DNA of 64,000 nt from Betaproteobacteria bacterium (lineage in GTDB: Bacteria > Pseudomonadota > Gammaproteobacteria > Burkholderiales > Thiobacillaceae), in assembly GCA_016873935.1 (NCBI GenBank), contig VGVT01000002.1:1-64000 (forward strand), given 5' to 3'. The notes beneath the pieces were generated by a model. It had not been told where the DNA came from, ran no database searches, and saw only the letters and a program-made list of their open reading frames with translations. Of the stretch, positions 60,705 through 64,000 are shown in pieces. A program made the position numbers and the translations under genes. Position 1 is the stretch's first letter. Each line of letters opens with the position of its first letter.

Positions 60705-61150
60705 GCCGTGCCGGCCTCCGTGTACCCCTCGATGCGCACCGAGCGACCATCCGTTCCCTCGCAAAAGTCCAGGCCAACCACCACATCCGGCGCGGGCAAC
60801 AAACCACCGCCTTTGTCCGGCCATTCCACCAGGCAGACACTGCCGGGATTGAAGTATTCGCGGAAGCCCGCGTCTTCCCATTCATCCGGGTCTGCAAAGC
60901 GATACAAATCAAAGTGATAGAGATTAAACCTCGGAAAACTATAAAGTTCAACCAGAGTATAGGTCGGACTCTTGACGCGCCCAGTAAAACCCAGTTCCCG
61001 CAACAGCCCGCGCGTCAGGGTGGTCTTGCCCGCCCCCAGGTCGCCGCGCAGCCAGATCGCCAGGCCGGGCGCCAGCGCACCAGCCAGGCGAGCGCCCAGT
61101 TCCAGGGTGGCGGCTTCGTCGGGCAGGCCCAGGCGGAAGACGGCGCTCAC
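60671..61150 (-). CDS. tsaE: tRNA threonylcarbamoyladenosine synthesis ATPase TsaE
   Basis: 159 aa. It helps TsaB/TsaD/TsaC in t6A37 formation. The P-loop is LRGDLGAGKTTLTRGLLREL and the switch region SPTYTLVELYS. HFDLYRFADPDEWEDAGFREY and VCLVEWPDKGG are typical. It is divergent from queG, 14 bases apart, and overlaps amiC. A short AT-rich patch occurs in the middle of the gene. Confidence 0.93.
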   Translation of the reverse strand: MSAVFRLGLPDEAATLELGARLAGALAPGLAIWLRGDLGAGKTTLTRGLLRELGFTGRVKSPTYTLVELYSFPRFNLYHFDLYRFADPDEWEDAGFREYFNPGSVCLVEWPDKGGGLLPAPDVVVGLDFCEGTDGRSVRIEGYTEAGTACIARLNASPV

Positions 61151-61164
61151 GCTATCATCCGCCG

Positions 61165-62232
61165 ATGTCGCAGAAGCCCGGCCCCGCCGAACTGGAAGCC
61201 CTGAAACCCGCCATCCGCGCCTGGGGACGCGAACTCGGCCTGTCGTCGGTGGGCTTCGCCGCCGTCGAACTGGCGGAAGCGGAACAGGAGCTCATGCACT
61301 GGCTGGCCTCGGGTTATCACGGCGACATGCATTATATGGCGCGCCACGGCGCGACCCGCGCCCGCCCCGCCGAACTGGTGCCGGGCACGCTCAGCATCCT
61401 CAGCGCCCGCCTCGACTACCTGCCCGAGGCCGCCGAGGCGTGGGCCAATCTCGCCGACGGCGAACGCGCCTACGTCTCCCGCTACGCGCTGGGCCGCGAC
61501 TACCACAAGCCGATGCGCGAGCGTCTGCGCAAACTGGCGGAGCGCATCGCCGACGCCATCGGCCCCTTCGCCTACCGTCCCTTCGCCGACAGCGCGCCGG
61601 TGATGGAAGTGGCGCTGGCCGCGAAGGCGGGCCTGGGCTGGAAGGGCAAGCACACCCTGCTGCTGACCCGGCAAGGCTCCTGGTTCTTCCTGGGCGAGCT
61701 CTACACCGACCTGCCCTTCCCGCCCGATCCTCCCGAGAGCGGCCACTGCGGCAGTTGCCAGGCCTGCATCGACATCTGCCCGACCCGCGCCATCCTGGCC
61801 CCTTATCTGCTGGATGCCCGCCGCTGCATCTCCTATCTCACCATCGAACACCAGGGTGCGATTCCACTGGAGTTGCGCCCCCTCCTGGGCAACCGCGTCT
61901 ACGGCTGCGACGACTGCCAACTGGCCTGCCCCTGGAACCGCTTCGCCCGTCCCGGCGGACTGCCCGATTTCCAGCCCCGCAACGGCCTCGACACCGTCAG
62001 CCTGATGGAACTGTTCGCCTGGAGCGAGGCGGAATTCCTGGCCCGATTCGCAGGCTCGGCCATCCGCCGCATCGGTCATGAGCGCTGGCTGCGCAACCTC
62101 GCCGTGGCGCTGGGCAACGCTCCGCCCTCCGCCGCCGTGGTCCGCGCCCTGGAAGCCCGCGCCGACCATCCCTCGGTCCTGGTGCGGGAGCATTTACAAT
62201 GGGCGCTTTCCCAACAACGTTGCCTGGCATGA
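61165..62232 (+). CDS. queG: Epoxyqueuosine reductase QueG
   Basis: 355 aa. It reduces epoxyqueuosine to queuosine in tRNA using cobalamin and two [4Fe-4S] clusters. The catalytic region is YALGRDYHKPMRERLRKLAE and the cluster sites are CGSCQACIDICPTRAI and YGCDDCQLACPWNRFA. The C-terminus has HEAT-like repeats. It overlaps murI by ATGA. It is the only cobalamin-dependent enzyme recognised here, while DsrN belongs to the siroheme pathway. Confidence 0.95.
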   Translation: MSQKPGPAELEALKPAIRAWGRELGLSSVGFAAVELAEAEQELMHWLASGYHGDMHYMARHGATRARPAELVPGTLSILSARLDYLPEAAEAWANLADGERAYVSRYALGRDYHKPMRERLRKLAERIADAIGPFAYRPFADSAPVMEVALAAKAGLGWKGKHTLLLTRQGSWFFLGELYTDLPFPPDPPESGHCGSCQACIDICPTRAILAPYLLDARRCISYLTIEHQGAIPLELRPLLGNRVYGCDDCQLACPWNRFARPGGLPDFQPRNGLDTVSLMELFAWSEAEFLARFAGSAIRRIGHERWLRNLAVALGNAPPSAAVVRALEARADHPSVLVREHLQWALSQQRCLA

Positions 62233-63041
62233 GCGAACATCTCGACCCCCGCGGCGCCATCGGCGTGTTCGACTCCGGCGTCGGCGGCCTCACCGTGGTG
62301 CGCGCCCTCATGGAGCGGCTGCCCTTCGAATCCATCCATTATTTCGGCGATACCGCGCGCGTGCCCTACGGCGTCAAGTCGGTGCAGACCATCGCCCACT
62401 ACACCACGCAGATCGCCGAATTCCTGCTGGAGAAGCGGGTCAAGCTGCTTATCATCGCCTGCAACACCATGGCCGCCGTCGCCGCGCAACTGGTGCGCGA
62501 CCTCTCGCCGACGCCGGTACTGGACGTCATCGATGCCGGCGCGGTATCGGCCCTGGCCGCCAGCCGGAGCAAGCGCATCGGCGTCATCGGCACTCCCACC
62601 ACCATCAACAGCAACGCCTACGCCCGCGCCATCCACAGCATCGACCCGGAAGCGCGCCTCACCTCTCAGGCCTGCGCCCTGTTCGTGCCCCTGGTCGAGG
62701 AAGGCTGGCTGGATCACCCGGTCACCCGCCTCACCGCCCAGGAATACCTGAAGCCGGTGCTGGCCGAGAACGTCGACAGCCTGGTGCTGGGCTGCACCCA
62801 CTACCCCCTGCTCAAGCCGCTGCTGCGGGATGTGGTCGGCCCCGAAGTGGCCCTGGTCGACTCCGCCGAGGCCATGGCGGAACAGACCGCCGCCCTGCTT
62901 GCCCAGCGCGACCTGAGCAACCCGGAGCGGACCCCGCCGACCTACCACTTCTGGGTCACCGACGTGCCCCTGCGCTTCCAGACCATCGGCGAGCGCTTTC
63001 TCGGCCGGGGGCTGAACAACGTCCACGTGGTGCAGTGGTAA
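62229..63041 (+). CDS. murI: Glutamate racemase
   Basis: 270 aa, start at ATG 62229 overlapping the queG stop. It makes D-glutamate for peptidoglycan. Catalytic acid/base cysteines are in IIACNTMAAVAA and LGCTHYPLL. GVFDSGVGGLTVVRAL and YFGDTARVPYG are signature segments. A longer upstream frame is not preferred. Confidence 0.95.
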   Translation: MSEHLDPRGAIGVFDSGVGGLTVVRALMERLPFESIHYFGDTARVPYGVKSVQTIAHYTTQIAEFLLEKRVKLLIIACNTMAAVAAQLVRDLSPTPVLDVIDAGAVSALAASRSKRIGVIGTPTTINSNAYARAIHSIDPEARLTSQACALFVPLVEEGWLDHPVTRLTAQEYLKPVLAENVDSLVLGCTHYPLLKPLLRDVVGPEVALVDSAEAMAEQTAALLAQRDLSNPERTPPTYHFWVTDVPLRFQTIGERFLGRGLNNVHVVQW

Positions 63042-63070
63042 GAGCCGCCGGGACTGGCGCCAAGCCCGTC

Positions 63071-63109
63071 TTGACCTTGGTCATTACCCCATCAGCGCAT
63101 TCTTATATA
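63071..63109 (+). promoter_or_regulatory. Possible FNR/CRP-type site and -10 box of the cytochrome gene
   Basis: TTGAC-CTTG-GTCAT (63071-63084) is an imperfect dyad like FNR/CRP sites. TATATA at 63104-63109 could be a -10 box. With a start near 63116 the site would be centred about 39 bases upstream, near the class II position. No good -35 is seen, which fits an activator-dependent promoter. Confidence 0.4.
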
Positions 63110-63151
63110 CCCTAGGCCACCGATTCACTCACCCACAATGGAAGGAAACCC

Positions 63152-63454
63152 ATGAAAACCCTGACCGCCCTCGCCCTTGCCGCCACCCTCGGTGTTTCCG
63201 GCACTGCCCTCGCCAGCGCCGATCTCGCCGCGCAACACAAGTGCAACACCTGCCACGCCATGGACAAGAAGATGATGGGCCCGACCTGGAAGGACATTGC
63301 CGCCAAGAACAAGGGCCAGAAGGATGCCGAGAAAGCGGTGGCCGAGGCCATCGTCAAGGGCAGCAAGAACAAGTACGGCAAGGTGCCGATGCCGCCGCAG
63401 CCGAAGGCCCAGGCCGACGCCGCCGCCCTGGCCAAGTGGATTCTGAGCCTCTGA
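63152..63454 (+). CDS. Periplasmic monohaem cytochrome c (c551/c552 type)
   Basis: 100 aa, strong GGAAGGA site upstream. A signal peptide ends near ALA-SA. The mature protein has CNTCH for haem attachment and a Met ligand in KVPMPPQPKA, the PMPP motif of c551/c552 class I cytochromes. It carries electrons to terminal oxidases or reductases. A terminator follows directly, so it is monocistronic. Confidence 0.93.
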   Translation: MKTLTALALAATLGVSGTALASADLAAQHKCNTCHAMDKKMMGPTWKDIAAKNKGQKDAEKAVAEAIVKGSKNKYGKVPMPPQPKAQADAAALAKWILSL

Positions 63455-63473
63455 CCGGAGTCCCGGCCGAAGA

Positions 63474-63497
63474 CGCGGGCGCTGCCCGCGTTTTTTT
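63474..63497 (+). terminator. Rho-independent terminator of the cytochrome gene
   Basis: CGCGGGC-GCT-GCCCGCG is followed by seven T. It is 20 bases after the cytochrome stop. Confidence 0.95.
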
Positions 63498-63549
63498 CGT
63501 CCGCGCTTGCGGGGCGGCGTCGAGACGTTAGACTGACGCGGCGAAGCCG

Positions 63550-63637
63550 TGGCGGAAGCGGTGAGATTCGAACTCACGGATGGTCTCCCATCGCCGGTTT
63601 TCAAGACCGGTGCCTTAAACCGCTCGGCCACGCTTCC
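63550..63637 (-). tRNA. tRNA-Ser (anticodon UGA)
   Basis: 88 bases with encoded CCA. The acceptor stem pairs GGAAGCG with CGCTTCC. The anticodon loop is CTTGAAA with TGA, at 63601-63603 on the plus strand (read as TCA). A long variable arm (GCGATGGGAGACCATC region) and the T-loop GTTCGAATC are present, as expected for a class II serine tRNA. Confidence 0.96.
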
Positions 63638-63724
63638 ACTGGGTCGCGCATTGTAAACCGCGGACGTATCGATTCAACGCGGCGGCGGCGCGGCGTGGCA
63701 TACCCCGCAACGAACGGAGCCAGC

Positions 63725-64000
63725 GTGCACAAGACCATCATCTCCACCGCCGACGCGCCCCAGGCCATCGGCACCTATTCCCAGGCCGTCAAGATCGGCG
63801 ACACGGTGTACCTTTCCGGCCAGATCGGCCTCGACCCCGCCAGCATGGAACTGGTGCAAGGCGTCGAGACGCAAATCCACCAGGTGTTCAGGAACCTGCG
63901 CGCGGTGGCAACGGCGGCCGGCGGCAGCCTTGCCGACGTGGTGAAGCTGAACATCTATCTCACCGACCTGTCGCATTTCTGCAAGGTCAACGAAATCATG
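63725..64000 (+). CDS. ridA: RidA-family 2-iminobutanoate/2-iminopropanoate deaminase, 5' part
   Basis: 92 residues before the window ends; the family is about 127 aa, so roughly 35 residues are missing. It starts at GTG 63725 with GGAG 6-9 bases upstream. [30 protein letters not shown] and [19 protein letters not shown] are typical. The substrate-binding Arg region lies beyond the window. It removes reactive enamines produced by PLP enzymes. Confidence 0.93.
   Translation, partial: MHKTIISTADAPQAIGTYSQAVKIGDTVYLSGQIGLDPASMELVQGVETQIHQVFRNLRAVATAAGGSLADVVKLNIYLTDLSHFCKVNEIM

Noticed and set aside
63550-63637. Protein frames across the tRNA-Ser region
   Set aside because: The region folds as a complete class II tRNA with CCA.

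Overview
The window is about 64 kb of GC-rich chromosome. It most likely comes from a betaproteobacterial chemolithotrophic sulfur oxidiser of the Thiobacillus/Sulfuricella type. The basis is a complete oxidative (reverse) dissimilatory sulfite reductase operon, class I ribonucleotide reductase, many c-type haem proteins and beta-proteobacterial style housekeeping genes. No CRISPR array, rRNA operon, prophage or intact insertion sequence is seen.

Region by region. 1-720: the C-terminal end of an IS30-type transposase runs into the 3' end of a secreted hypothetical gene. 1.2-16.3 kb: periplasmic 5'-nucleotidase, ferredoxin-NADP reductase and msrB, an OmpA-like protein with a long Pro/Ala linker, pyruvate phosphate dikinase, an EipA-like protein, a DUF2235 hydrolase group, a superoxide dismutase gene broken by an amber codon, DUF4197 and an SRAP protein. 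16.4-22.3 kb: nrdA, an HDOD gene and nrdB behind two NrdR boxes, followed by a small Cys-rich gene also broken by an amber codon. 22.3-28.5 kb: purU and the nucleotide-sugar genes galE, rfbB, rfbA, rfbC and rfbD, with a four-helix-bundle gene inserted. 28.5-38.8 kb: a YpjD-like cytochrome assembly protein, ffh, a CsgG-like gene with an in-frame amber, a haem-motif GGDEF/EAL protein, and a divergent deacetylase/acetyltransferase pair.

38.8-53.1 kb, minus strand: dsrA-B-E-F-H-C-M-K-L-J-O-P-N-R followed by cysG. Cytoplasmic sulfur carriers (DsrEFH, DsrC) feed DsrAB, the DsrMKJOP membrane complex handles electrons and DsrC, DsrL supplies NAD(P)-linked electron transfer, and CysG/DsrN make the siroheme amide cofactor. 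Most spacers of four or more tens of bases between dsr genes hold a GC-rich hairpin, and a terminator-like hairpin separates dsrP from dsrN.

53.1-57.3 kb, plus strand, divergent from dsrA: a 79-aa protein, a Cas6/Cmx6-family CRISPR endoribonuclease with no CRISPR system, a DsrC paralogue with no cysteine at all, a mercaptopyruvate-type sulfurtransferase, a 192-aa protein and a TauD-like dioxygenase. This cassette is the most unusual part of the window. The intergenic region shared with dsrA holds a perfect 15-bp hairpin with a GAAG loop.

57.3-64 kb: a short MITE-like element with a CTAG target duplication, a two-component system, then amiC, tsaE, queG, murI, a monohaem cytochrome c, tRNA-Ser(UGA) and the start of a RidA-family gene. 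Period-7 tandem repeats in opposing arms occur at four places (about 23.2, 25.6-26.1, 54.7 and 56.2 kb).
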